NCBI RefSeq assembly: GCF_030012985.1
Contig: NZ_CP120233.1
Span: 248,001-312,000, forward strand
Reading direction: 5' to 3'
DNA length: 64,000 nucleotides
Source: Microbulbifer sp. VAAF005
GTDB lineage: Bacteria; Pseudomonadota; Gammaproteobacteria; Pseudomonadales; Cellvibrionaceae
Below the pieces are notes generated by a model, which saw only the letters and a program-made list of their open reading frames with translations, searched no databases and was not told the origin of the DNA. Position numbers and translations under genes: made by a program. Below, piece after piece: positions 9,178 through 18,559 of this stretch. The first letter of the stretch is position 1. Every line of letters begins with the position of its first letter.

Positions 9178-12100
9178 TGTTTACCGATTACCCGCATTTG
9201 CGTTAGGGGATTTTCACCGATAGCGAAGCGTTCCGGTTTGTACATATCCTCTACGTAGGGTGGGGGCACCTGATAGTTGCCGGGGGTTACTGCGCGGGCG
9301 ATATAGAAGAGATTGGTGGTTTTGTATCTCAGCTGATCCAGTGCCGCTACAAAGCGGTCATCGCGATATTCAGTATGTTGGATATTGTCCTGGGTGTCCT
9401 GCCATTGAGCGATACTTCTGCCATCGAACTCGAGTTCATCCACTTTGACACTGTCGGCCAGGTTTTGATTCTCCAGCTCAAAACCTGCGGGCAATAGGTC
9501 CACGGCAAGTAGGTCGGGTAGGCGCTGGTCCGCGTCAATTTGCAAGCGCACCAGGTAAAGCTCGCCCTCACGAACCTGATTGGGAATGACTTCCGTGCCA
9601 CCCAAATTGTGGTAGCTGCGTTTGATTCTGACACCTTTATCCATCGCCGCCTCTGGCGACTCCTTGCTGTAACCATTGATAGTGATTGCTGCATAGAGCT
9701 TCTCTATCTGTGCAGTTACCTCAAGTGCGCTGGCGGCTTCGCGCCCTCGAAATAATGCGCTGTGCGGGTTATCGCTATTGAGCTCGCGCAAGCCATCAAT
9801 ACTGGCCAAAGTCGCAGACCAGTTTGCACTGCTATTGAGTTGCAACTGTGCTCCAGCCATAAACACACTATTGCGCTCCTGGGTGCTGAGATATTGGCGA
9901 CCGTGGAGAAGATCTGCCAGTTCGAACACCAGGGATTCCGTTTTATCACCTGCGAAATTGTGCTCTAGGAGTAGGGAGATCATTTGGGCCGTATCCCGTA
10001 GGTCTGATCCATAATCGCCATAGTAGCTGCGGCGTTTGCGCTCGATTTTAAGCGCTTTTTGCAGGGCCTCCTGGGCCAGGGTGGCATCGCCCATGGTGTG
10101 CAAAGCGATTGCCATATGCAGATTTGGCAAGGGAGATTGGGTCAGGCTAGAGCCACTTTCATAAAGGGTACGCAGTTGCCCGAGAGACACTTTCTGTACT
10201 CGTGAGAGCACATAGGCTGCGTAAGCTCTTGAGGCATAAGCATAAAAATCGGGACTATAGCTATAGCGTTGCTGATAGAAAGCACCGCGCTCACGGGCAT
10301 AGTCCTGCAGGCGCTTGAGTGCGGATTCCAGGCGGTTATTGTCAAATACGATTCCCTGGTCCCGGGCCCGCAATAGAAGATCGACTACATAGGCGGTTAG
10401 CCACTGGCTTTCGGAAGACTCGGAACTCCATAGGCCAAAGCTGCCGTTCCCTTTTTGCATACTGAAAATGCGCTCAATACCTGCGTCGATACGTTCGGCC
10501 CGCTCATTCTCATCCAGAGTTTCAAGGCCCAGTTTTTGCTGTCGCTGCGGCGTTGCCATGACTAGCGGGAAGGTCCGGCTGGAGGTTTGTTCCAGGCAGC
10601 CGTAGGGGTATTGCAGCAGGTTGGATAGGTGATCCTGTAACTGCAGTTGCGGTCGGCTGTCCAGGGATACCAGGGTTTGAACAGTTCCAGGCATTAGGGA
10701 ATCCAGGAAGCTGCTATCGGCACTGAAGCTCTCGCCCTGGGACAGGAGTCTGCGCTGGTTGCGTGTGGTTGCCGGCCAAGCGGGGCGCACGCCCAGGCGC
10801 CACTGCTGTTCGATATCGATATCATTTCCATCTTTATCGACGGCACCCTGCACGACCAGTTTGAACTCCGCATCTCCGGTGGCATCTTTGGCGGTGATAG
10901 GGAAGCGCAAAGTTTTGCGTTCACCATCCGCCAGTTCCAGCATCCGCTCACCCATTTCCAAATCTACCGCGCCCACTGATTGCATAATTACAGTGAGTTT
11001 TTGGGAGCGGCCACTTAAGTTATTGAGGTCAAGGGCCAGAGTGCTGCTATCACCAGGGGCCATAAAGCGAGGCAAGGCGGCTTGGGTGACAACCGGTGAG
11101 GCGACTGTTACTTCTCCGTCGGTGCTACCGAATCGGTCTTTGCTGAAAGAAACCGCCATCAGGCGCAGCTGTCCGTTAAACTCCGGTAGTTGCAGTGCGA
11201 CCTTTGCTTGGCCCTGAGTATCAAATTCAACGGGTCCTGAGAATAAAGATACTATTTGAACGTCGGAGTTGGGCTCGTCGCCGCCTCGGGCCAGTTCCGC
11301 ATCGCCGCCAAAACGTTGCCCCACCAGTTTGCCACTGCTGGATTCAATAATGCGATGATAAATATCCCTTACATCCACACCGTAACGGCGCTGGCCAAAA
11401 AAGGCCTCGAAGGGATCCGGGGTTTTGAAACGGGTGATATTGAGTACACCGACATCGACGGCGGCCAGGGTGGCCCAGGCTTTGTTTCCGTTTTGTTCGA
11501 TAGAATTTTCGTCGGCAGAAATGGTAACTTCAATTTCCGAGCCGGGCAGGGCATTCTTGGGCGCTTCGAGTGAAATGGGCAGACGCCGAGGATCGCGATC
11601 CAGGGGCAGGTGGGCGAGACCAAAAGCGCGATTGGGGGCGATACGCTCATTCTTGTCCGCAGGGCGCAGAGCAGTAACAGAAATATAGGTGTCGTGGCGA
11701 TCCCACTCAGGAGAGATTGGGATTTCGATATTGGTACCCGACTTTTCTACAGGTAGTCGTTTGGACCACAATAGTTGGTCGCTCTCCACCAACACCAACG
11801 CCTCTCCGTCAGCGGGCGGTACTATGGTGAGTTGCGCCAGATCTCCAGAAGAGTACCTTGGTTTGTCCAGTGATAGGGCCACGGTATCCGGACGCGCAGC
11901 CTGGCCTTTGGCTACTTGATCCTTACGCCACCAGTAATACCAGTCCCGGCCGGCGTGGAAGCGTAAGCTGCTGGTTGCTCCCGTATTGGTATCAGTGACT
12001 TCTAAGCGGTAGTGGCCGTGTTCCACTGGGACTGTGAGCTTCAGGGGCTGCTCTTCGGTGAATTGGAGCTGGCGACTGAAAGTTTCAAATTCAGCACTTG

Positions 12101-14297
12101 AGTATTCATAGTGCCAGCCCCGATTTGCAGAGTACTCCCAAAAGTACTGGCGGTCTTCGGAAATTAACACCGCTTTGAGATCCCGCCCGATAACAGGCTC
12201 GCCCTGTGCGTCGGCAACCACTATTTCAAATTCAGGCCTGCTGTTGGCCGATGGGTTTTCCTCTCCAAAATTTGGGCGAATACCTACCACCGGGTGTGTG
12301 GGCCATACCAGGACTGGATGTTGGCGAGTTACCGGGCGGCCGCCGGATTCGAACAGGCTGGAAACCAAGTTGATTTTCAGCGGGCTCTTTGCTCGTTTCC
12401 AACGGGAGCGTAAGGTCAGATTGCTCAACCCTTCCTCATTGAGTTCAATCGTAGGCGCATGAAACTGTCGCGTGGGCAAAGATTCATTAGTGTTCCCAAA
12501 TAAGAACCCTTTCCACTGGGGGAAGGGCTCGCGATAGTGGCTAATTTGCACCAGAGTTTCCAGGCGGTTCTTTGCCGCTGGCGCACCATAGAGATAACTA
12601 CCTTCTACTTGAAGTTCGAAAGATTCTTTATGGCCCTCAACCAGACTGCGCTCTTCACCATCTTGCAAAACCAGCTTCATTCGCTCTGGCAGGAATTCTT
12701 CTACCTTAAATGGATATTTCACTTTGCGTCCATCGGCTAGCTCAACATCCAGGCGCCAGTCACCGGTAGGTGCATTTTGTGGAAGTGGGATAAGCTTTTC
12801 GTAGTATCCGGGCGCACTGGCGTGCCATGTGAATGCGCGCGCGCTGGTATTGTCCGGCTTTATGAGTTCTGCCTTGATCGGCAGGTCTTTGATATAGCGT
12901 CCATCATAATTGCGCAGCAGCCCGCTCACCTGGATCGATTCATTGGGGCGATACAGATCTCGCGGGCCATACATGAAAAACTCCATCGGTCTCGAAGGGC
13001 GCTGGCCCAACTGAAAATCCGAAAGGTCCAATGCAGGTTCACGCAGGTCTAGTATGGAGAAGTGACCGGTATCAGGGTCTCTTGCGATAAAGAAGCGCTG
13101 TGAGTCTTCCTGTTCCTGCGTCAGAGCAAAGCGCACCTGGCCGTCTTGGTCGGTTGTGTATTGCTGGATTAGCTCCCCTTTGTTGTTGAGCAGCTCAACT
13201 TCAATGCCCTTAAGAGCCTGCCCTTCATCCAGAGATGAAACATAGAGGTCCACACTGTTTGGGTAGTACCGCGCAAGAAGGCCTAAGTTTGAGATAGAGA
13301 AGTGGGTGACATCATAGAGGTTGGTGTCATACATGCCTGCCGGCTGCATAACCGCGACATAGATACCTGGTTGTTGCAGGGGCTTTATATGCCCGATAGA
13401 GAGGTCGAAATCTCGCTGGACATATTTCTCCTTGGTGAGATCGAACTGGGCACTATAGACAAAATCGGCCACTTGATTGAGGGACTTCAAGCGGTAGTAG
13501 TATTTTAGTGACTGGCTTTTGATCAGCCTGAAGAACTCGGAATAATGTTCAGGTTTCACTCTATGGAAGTGAATCTGTGCGGCCTCAACACTGACTGCAG
13601 TAACAGGTAGACCGGGAGTTACCGTCGCGGGAAAAATACTTCCATTGCTGGCAAAGCTGATACTGGGCTCAATCCGTCGGGTGCGAAGCCTCTCCTGTTT
13701 CTCTTCCTGTAATTCCAAGCCGTTTTCGCCGGGCAGACCCGGGAGCACGGTGAGTTTATAGCGAGTATCTGGTTCAATATGAGGAAAATAGAGAATTTTC
13801 TGGTTATCGGAGAGAACCCAACCACCATCTACACGCTCGCCATCGTCACGGGATAGATTCAAGTAGGAGCCAAAATGGGCATTGCCCAGTAAAGGTTCAG
13901 AAAAGATAACAGCGATGGCCCGTGCATCTTTAAACGTCCGCTCCCCAACATGGAGGACCTTTAGAAAGTGATCCCCGGAGATTTGAGTACTGGCTCTGGC
14001 TGTGACTTGTGCAGGGGTAGCATCATTCTCTGTCAGCTCAGTAGAATTAGTTTCAGAAGTGCGCCGAACTTCATCAGCTTTCGAGCTTATTTCACTAGAA
14101 GAGGCCGCTTCTTTTTTATGCACTTTCTCAGTGGCGCTGAGAGCTTGTGCCTGGTTGTTACCCTCTTCAACGCTCCCGCCTTCCGCAAGCTTGGGGGTGT
14201 CAGCGAGTTTCTTCTCTGACTTTTCTTGTGAGCAAGCCATAGCTATAAGACAAAGAAGAATGACCGCAATCCAGCGTGGTGAGCGGTGAAGGGACAT
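9174..14297 (-). CDS. yfhM: Bacterial alpha-2-macroglobulin lipoprotein (YfhM-like)
   Basis: 1707 residues. The signal ends in LIAMAC, with Cys 22 as the lipidation site, followed by a low-complexity Glu/Ser/Thr linker to about residue 105. MG-type domains then lead to the thioester motif CLEQ at 1234-1237 (context YPYGCLEQTSS) and the alpha-helical thioester domain. The family traps proteases: bait cleavage exposes the Cys-Gln thioester, which captures the attacker in the periplasm. The intact thioester and the full length for type 1 bacterial macroglobulins suggest a working protein. It is the first gene of the two-gene operon with pbpC. Confidence 0.95.
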   Translation of the reverse strand: MSLHRSPRWIAVILLCLIAMACSQEKSEKKLADTPKLAEGGSVEEGNNQAQALSATEKVHKKEAASSSEISSKADEVRRTSETNSTELTENDATPAQVTARASTQISGDHFLKVLHVGERTFKDARAIAVIFSEPLLGNAHFGSYLNLSRDDGERVDGGWVLSDNQKILYFPHIEPDTRYKLTVLPGLPGENGLELQEEKQERLRTRRIEPSISFASNGSIFPATVTPGLPVTAVSVEAAQIHFHRVKPEHYSEFFRLIKSQSLKYYYRLKSLNQVADFVYSAQFDLTKEKYVQRDFDLSIGHIKPLQQPGIYVAVMQPAGMYDTNLYDVTHFSISNLGLLARYYPNSVDLYVSSLDEGQALKGIEVELLNNKGELIQQYTTDQDGQVRFALTQEQEDSQRFFIARDPDTGHFSILDLREPALDLSDFQLGQRPSRPMEFFMYGPRDLYRPNESIQVSGLLRNYDGRYIKDLPIKAELIKPDNTSARAFTWHASAPGYYEKLIPLPQNAPTGDWRLDVELADGRKVKYPFKVEEFLPERMKLVLQDGEERSLVEGHKESFELQVEGSYLYGAPAAKNRLETLVQISHYREPFPQWKGFLFGNTNESLPTRQFHAPTIELNEEGLSNLTLRSRWKRAKSPLKINLVSSLFESGGRPVTRQHPVLVWPTHPVVGIRPNFGEENPSANSRPEFEIVVADAQGEPVIGRDLKAVLISEDRQYFWEYSANRGWHYEYSSAEFETFSRQLQFTEEQPLKLTVPVEHGHYRLEVTDTNTGATSSLRFHAGRDWYYWWRKDQVAKGQAARPDTVALSLDKPRYSSGDLAQLTIVPPADGEALVLVESDQLLWSKRLPVEKSGTNIEIPISPEWDRHDTYISVTALRPADKNERIAPNRAFGLAHLPLDRDPRRLPISLEAPKNALPGSEIEVTISADENSIEQNGNKAWATLAAVDVGVLNITRFKTPDPFEAFFGQRRYGVDVRDIYHRIIESSSGKLVGQRFGGDAELARGGDEPNSDVQIVSLFSGPVEFDTQGQAKVALQLPEFNGQLRLMAVSFSKDRFGSTDGEVTVASPVVTQAALPRFMAPGDSSTLALDLNNLSGRSQKLTVIMQSVGAVDLEMGERMLELADGERKTLRFPITAKDATGDAEFKLVVQGAVDKDGNDIDIEQQWRLGVRPAWPATTRNQRRLLSQGESFSADSSFLDSLMPGTVQTLVSLDSRPQLQLQDHLSNLLQYPYGCLEQTSSRTFPLVMATPQRQQKLGLETLDENERAERIDAGIERIFSMQKGNGSFGLWSSESSESQWLTAYVVDLLLRARDQGIVFDNNRLESALKRLQDYARERGAFYQQRYSYSPDFYAYASRAYAAYVLSRVQKVSLGQLRTLYESGSSLTQSPLPNLHMAIALHTMGDATLAQEALQKALKIERKRRSYYGDYGSDLRDTAQMISLLLEHNFAGDKTESLVFELADLLHGRQYLSTQERNSVFMAGAQLQLNSSANWSATLASIDGLRELNSDNPHSALFRGREAASALEVTAQIEKLYAAITINGYSKESPEAAMDKGVRIKRSYHNLGGTEVIPNQVREGELYLVRLQIDADQRLPDLLAVDLLPAGFELENQNLADSVKVDELEFDGRSIAQWQDTQDNIQHTEYRDDRFVAALDQLRYKTTNLFYIARAVTPGNYQVPPPYVEDMYKPERFAIGENPLTQMRVIGKQ

Positions 14298-15064
14298 GGG
14301 TATTTCCTTATAGAATCCATTTAGCGACGCACAATTTAGTCCGTCTTTAAATATGTCTCAAGTTTCCTCCAAGGTTTCCGTGCTCGGTATCTACTTCTGA
14401 TGCAAGTGTGTATCAATAGTGAGGCGGGGATTATTGATGGCTGGAAAATAAATTTATGGAATAAAGGGGTGGCAATTAGGTGGCTTAGAGAGTAAGTGTC
14501 TTTTCTGTTCTATGGTACCAGGTTGAGGCGTGTAGTTTATTCGATAATCACTAGTTCAATTGAATCTAGCCGAAATAACGTTGTATCACTACACCTATGT
14601 TGGCTTCTTTTTACGTTTAAATAGCTTAATCCAGAAGATTCCTTCAAAGATAATGCCAAGAGCAAGGAAGATTACTCCTCCCACAGGGACTCCGAAAGCG
14701 TAGCAGGCAATCGCCGCAAATAAAAATAGCAGTGCGGTGGCAATTCTTTTCACTTTGATATTCCTTTGTTATGCCTCAGTTCTAGCCTAAGCTTGTTCTA
14801 CTTCAAAGACTATACTGAATACCAGACTTAAACCCAACATAAATAATACCCAAGCATAGAACTGTGGAACAAAAAGCTAAAGGCAGATAGAGTTTGTAAT
14901 GGCCATGCCTTTTTAATTACGTCCTCACAAAGCGGGACTAGTATTGCTATAAAGAAGTCATAGGTAGCGGCCTGGGTTTTTATTAAGAGTCTCAGACCTT
15001 ATAGTCACTTTTACTCTTTCATGTGTACTATCTTAATGTTAGGTGGGGTTATATGAGGTAGCTT
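14298..15064. other. Gene-poor spacer upstream of yfhM
   Basis: Apart from the 52-residue coding sequence on the minus strand (14595-14753) I find no gene. The right part (14298 to about 14400) must hold the yfhM promoter, but no box stands out. The stretch 14760-15060 is AT-rich with no recognisable element; the monooxygenase promoter should be there. Confidence 0.5.
14595..14753 (-). CDS. Small hydrophobic membrane protein (52 residues)
   Basis: A GTG start at 14753, preceded by AGGAA at 8 bases, opens a 52-codon frame. The product begins with KRIATALLFLFAAIACYAF, has a second hydrophobic segment GGVIFLALGIIFEGIFWI and ends in a strongly basic tail FKRKKKPT. Two membrane helices with positive ends fit a small inner-membrane protein. 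No family is recognised. The ribosome-binding site, clean hydrophobic pattern and positive-inside tail argue for a real gene. Confidence 0.6.
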   Translation of the reverse strand: MKRIATALLFLFAAIACYAFGVPVGGVIFLALGIIFEGIFWIKLFKRKKKPT

Positions 15065-16126
15065 GTGAAAGTACTGATTGTTGGGGCTGGGCCCACGGGC
15101 CTTACAGCAGCGGTCGAGCTTGCTCGGCGAGGGCTATTGCCAAGAATTGTGGACCGCCGGGATAGCGCTTCAACCCTTAGTCGAGCGGTGGGAGTTACTT
15201 CTCGCAGCCTTGAGTTGCTTTCACACTCTGGCGTTTCTGAAAAGTTGATTGCTGAGGGGATCGCGGTTCAGAGCGCATGCATTTACCTAAATACGCATTT
15301 AGCACTAGAGTTTCCCCTTCATTCCGATCGGACTTATTTCCCCGCCATTCTTGGACTTCCTCAAGACAGAACTGAAGCTCTCATGGCTCAGGTTTTATTT
15401 GGTATGGGAGTCGAAGTTGAATATAGGAAAGAACTCAAAACCCTTACCGAGGAAAAGAGCGGGGTAGTGGCTTTTTTTGACAATGGTGAAGAGGAGCGAT
15501 TTGACCTGGTTGTAGGAGCGGATGGTATTCGCAGTACTGTTCGTGAAGCTGCAGGTATCAGTTATCCTGGATTTGACTTGGAAGAAGTGTGGTCAATCGC
15601 GGATGTTGATACAGGGGATTGGCCTCCTAAAAGAAAGTTTACCTTGGTCAAAATGGAATCTGGCGTGGTCGCTGTTGCAGTGCCATTGGGAGAAGGCCGA
15701 CACCGTCTGGTAGCTAGCTGTGATAATGCAATTAAAGCATTTCCGATGGCGGTGGATGTTAAGAGGGTTCGGCGGGAGGGAACCTTTAAAATCTCAATTC
15801 GGCAAGCGGAAACTTACTCAAAGGGTAGGATACATCTAGCTGGGGATGCTGCCCATTGCCACTCTCCGGTTGGAGGTCGTGGTATGAACCTTGGGATAGC
15901 TGATGCAGCCGAATTGGCAAAACGGATCACTGAGGGGCAGCTCCTAGGCTACTCTGAATTGCGCCATCAAGAAGATAAAAAGGTTATTGAGGTTACTGAG
16001 CGTGGTCGGAAAATGATTACTGGACAATCCCTGAAAGCAAGATTTGAATTTCGAGCGTTAATCGCTGCCGCCAGTTCTATTCCTGCAGTGCGGAGAAAAC
16101 TGGGGCAGTTTGCGGTGGAGCTTTAG
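15065..16126 (+). CDS. FAD-dependent monooxygenase (PheA/TfdB-like)
   Basis: 353 residues from a GTG start with GAGG eight bases upstream. An N-terminal Rossmann fold carries the GAGPTG dinucleotide motif (residues 7-12); a DG motif sits in VVGADGIRSTVRE (about 158-170), and the second FAD motif GDAAHCHSPVGGRGMN lies near 259-274. These are the hallmarks of class A flavin hydroxylases acting on aromatic or polyketide-like substrates. It is shorter than phenol hydroxylases (no C-terminal thioredoxin-like domain). No pathway genes are adjacent, so the substrate is unknown. Confidence 0.85.
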   Translation: MKVLIVGAGPTGLTAAVELARRGLLPRIVDRRDSASTLSRAVGVTSRSLELLSHSGVSEKLIAEGIAVQSACIYLNTHLALEFPLHSDRTYFPAILGLPQDRTEALMAQVLFGMGVEVEYRKELKTLTEEKSGVVAFFDNGEEERFDLVVGADGIRSTVREAAGISYPGFDLEEVWSIADVDTGDWPPKRKFTLVKMESGVVAVAVPLGEGRHRLVASCDNAIKAFPMAVDVKRVRREGTFKISIRQAETYSKGRIHLAGDAAHCHSPVGGRGMNLGIADAAELAKRITEGQLLGYSELRHQEDKKVIEVTERGRKMITGQSLKARFEFRALIAAASSIPAVRRKLGQFAVEL

Positions 16127-16207
16127 GGGTCAAATAAATTTGTAATCATTTGTAGGTTGAGCCAGTTGTCTGCGAGCATGCGTGTCAAAATTTAGGGATA
16201 TTTCAAT

Positions 16208-16525
16208 CTATCTTTTTAGTTTTACAGCCGTACCAAAAACAAGAATTTCTGAGGAGCCATCCATAATTGCGCTTGTAGTAAAACGAATGCCTACTACGGC
16301 ATCAGCGCCTTTTTGCCGGGCACTGTCACTCAATCTTTGAAAAGCTTTGTTTCTCGCTTCGGTTAACATCTCTGTGTAGCCCCGGATTTCTCCTCCGACA
16401 ATGCTTTTGATGCCAGCCATTAAATCACGGCCAATATGTTTTGACTGAACAACGTTACCCGTAACGATATCCAATATCTCCGATATCTCTCTTCCTGGCA
16501 CTGTTTCCGTAGTTGAAAAAATCAT
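16208..16525 (-). CDS. YbjQ/UPF0145 family protein
   Basis: 105 residues. MIFSTTETVPGREI at the start, GIKSIVGGEIRGYTEML in the middle and ARQKGADAVVGIRFTTS are the signature blocks of the YbjQ (UPF0145, putative heavy-metal-binding) family, which forms small pentameric soluble proteins. Biological role is not established. Convergent with the monooxygenase gene. Confidence 0.88.
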   Translation of the reverse strand: MIFSTTETVPGREISEILDIVTGNVVQSKHIGRDLMAGIKSIVGGEIRGYTEMLTEARNKAFQRLSDSARQKGADAVVGIRFTTSAIMDGSSEILVFGTAVKLKR

Positions 16526-17373
16526 TTTGCTCCCCCTGAATTAGAAATACTCTTCTATTTTACATTATTAGTAATCTTATCTCGATCTGTTACGCGAGTA
16601 TATTCGATTGTTTGGTGATAATCGAATGTTCTTTTTTAGTTTTGATGTCGCATTTAATGAGTTGGGATTTCGTGATGAAAAGTGTAGTGGTCATATAGCC
16701 CGGTTATTTTTGATGGAGTATAAGCTAAATTAAATGCAGCCCAGTTATTGCTGCGGCTTTCTCGGTAGCAATTTTTCCACCCTTGTTTTGAGTGTAAATA
16801 TGATGGGTAAAACCGCTTCCCTGAATATAGATAAGCTGTAAGTTAGGAAAGATCAGGCGGAATCGCCATTTATCACCAATATTGTAAGGTTAGGGCGTTA
16901 GGTAGCTATTGCGCGCCTTTGCAGAGGTAAAGGCTAAGTCGCAATTTTTCGTTTTCGACCTTTGGATTTCACCAAGTAACATTGATGCGGAGAGGTCATT
17001 GCTTATGTGAAACTAGCTAACTTTGTATCCTTGATGTGATGCTGGGTTTGTTTCATCCAGCTCTGAAATAGCCTCATCTTGGGTTAACTAATGGTCGAAA
17101 ACTGAGCCCGTTATTTTATTGAGCCCTTTAGTAGTCCCATACTCAGCCAGCTGAAGCAATTATGAGAATTGAACTCGTAGCCGGCATTGTTGGTTTTCCG
17201 GTAATGAAATGAAGTCTCGATTACTCGATGCAATAGTCCTTGCGGCGTAAAAGTGTGCAATTATGATCTTTGAGAAATTTTGGTACCATTTTAAGGTAAA
17301 AAGTCCTGTTAGAGTTAACGTGGGTGCGCAGTAATATGTATTACAAATGCACTCCGGGTATGAAATTCTTGTT
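16526..17373. other. 848-base intergenic region with possible gene remnants
   Basis: No complete gene found. On the minus strand 16725-16889 is open for 54 codons (KWRFRLIFPNLQLIYIQGSG, ending TGLHLI and a stop) but has a stop immediately upstream and no start codon, so it looks like a remnant of a longer coding sequence; I do not recognise the family. Around 17090 the sequence GGTCGAAAACTGAGCCCG is faintly reminiscent of terminal repeats of some insertion sequences, but there is no transposase. A small hairpin lies at 16915-16934. Confidence 0.4.
16915..16934. repeat. Small hairpin with GCAGAGGT loop
   Basis: GCCTTT / AAAGGC stem of six pairs around the loop GCAGAGGT. The loop core resembles that of the hairpin at 18511-18533 and the right arm of the one at 44320-44356, which may indicate a dispersed intergenic repeat. 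Confidence 0.4.
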
Positions 17374-17880
17374 TCATGCTTTAACCATTTTTAATGGGAG
17401 TAAGCATTGCCAATAACCGACATCTATCCATTGGTTAAATTTTCGACCCACCTCTTTAAAATGAGCAACCTTTTCCATTCCAAACTTCTCATGAAGTGCT
17501 ACGCTGCCAGTATTTGGTAGAGCTATACCGCAGATTACTGCGTGGACATTGAGTTCGCTTAACTGTTTAAACAGTTCTGCATAGAGCTTTGAACCCCAGC
17601 CTTTTGAGGCATAGTTCATATCCAAATATACGGTAGCCTCTACGGAGTACTGGTATGCACAGCGCCCTTTCCATTTACTGGCATAGCAATAGCCGAGTAC
17701 GCGGTCTTCGCCTTCGGCAACAAGCCAGGGAAGCTTGTTTTTTGCGCATTCCTCGATTCGGTTGACGATATTTTCAGTGGAAACCGGTTCAGCTTCAAAA
17801 GTAATATAGGTGTTTTTTACATAGTAATTGTAGATTTTAGCGATTTCTAAAGAGTCAGAGTGTTTAACTGCTCGAATCAT
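17374..17880 (-). CDS. GNAT-family N-acetyltransferase (phosphinothricin acetyltransferase-like)
   Basis: 168 residues. MIRAVKHSDSLEIAKIYNYY, the YITFEAEP segment and EECAKNKLPWLVAE match the phosphinothricin/methionine sulfoximine acetyltransferase subgroup of GNAT enzymes; the acetyl-CoA loop region is MNYASKGWGSKLYAEL and the C-terminal NTGSVALHEKFGMEKV is the usual end of the fold. Such enzymes acetylate small amines in the cytoplasm. Likely native substrate unknown. An AAGGAGG ribosome-binding site is just upstream of the start (revcomp of 17887-17893). Confidence 0.85.
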   Translation of the reverse strand: MIRAVKHSDSLEIAKIYNYYVKNTYITFEAEPVSTENIVNRIEECAKNKLPWLVAEGEDRVLGYCYASKWKGRCAYQYSVEATVYLDMNYASKGWGSKLYAELFKQLSELNVHAVICGIALPNTGSVALHEKFGMEKVAHFKEVGRKFNQWIDVGYWQCLLPLKMVKA

Positions 17881-18432
17881 ATCTATCCTCCTTTTTATAA
17901 TGAAGGGTAGTGGATGGCCATCTAAAAGCCAATAGGTATCTTCTAGTCGGCTATTGGCTGCAATAAAAATCTAGATTGCTATTTAGTGATTCTTACTAGC
18001 TAGTGATTTTTCATTAGTGAGAACTGGAAAATTTATTTTTAGCTTCCGGTTTATTTAGCTGAAGAGCCCGCCCTGTGTTATTGAAGGTGAGAGTACTTAT
18101 GCGCTACTTCCGAATTGGCTAGGTACTGCTGCCGGCAAAAGCAAGACCATCCACAATATTTTATAGCTAGACAGTTAATGCTGATTAAGGAGTAATCACT
18201 TGAGGTCACAGGTTTCCTTAGGGTATAGAGCCAAATATTACGACCCTAATCAATATCAACGCAGCTTGTCTGTAGGTAGCGGCAGATTTATACGTATCAG
18301 AATACCCACATTTTCAGATTTGGCAGATAAGGGTAAATGTGCCTGAAAACTAACCTTTATAACCAGTTCATGCCAGAAAATTTACATAGTAATCAGGGAG
18401 TCTCTGAGAGCTCCGTAGAGCGGGCCTTGAAG

Positions 18433-18459
18433 GCCTTAGTCCTTGGGAAGGACTAAGGC
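18433..18459. repeat. Perfect 12-base-pair hairpin
   Basis: GCCTTAGTCCTT, loop GGG, AAGGACTAAGGC: a perfect stem with a three-base loop. There is no T-run on either side, so a standard terminator is unlikely. Could be the core of a repeat or a cruciform target. Confidence 0.6.
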
Positions 18460-18510
18460 TGCGATGAGCTGTAGCTAGCATCGGTAGCGTCCAAGACCCG
18501 CAGGGATATT

Positions 18511-18533
18511 ACGGAATTGTGCAGAGGTTCCGT
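18511..18533. repeat. Hairpin with TTGTGCAGAGG loop
   Basis: ACGGAA / TTCCGT stem enclosing TTGTGCAGAGG. The run CAGAGGTTCC (18522-18531) recurs exactly at 44342-44351 within another intergenic hairpin. Confidence 0.45.
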
Positions 18534-18559
18534 TACGATCCTAGCAATGATCAATGTAG

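Larger units (their letters stand above)
17881..18559. other. 679-base intergenic region with structured repeats
   Basis: No coding sequence is supported. Its left part (17890-18400) is AT-rich and featureless to me. From about 18400 to 18545 the composition changes to GC-richer sequence with two hairpins (18433-18459 and 18511-18533), which resembles a REP-like or decayed mobile unit rather than ordinary spacer. Confidence 0.5.

Noticed and set aside
17085..17110. A possible insertion-sequence end (GGTCGAAAACTGAGCCCG)
   Set aside because: Only a vague resemblance from memory, with no transposase gene, second end or target duplication.
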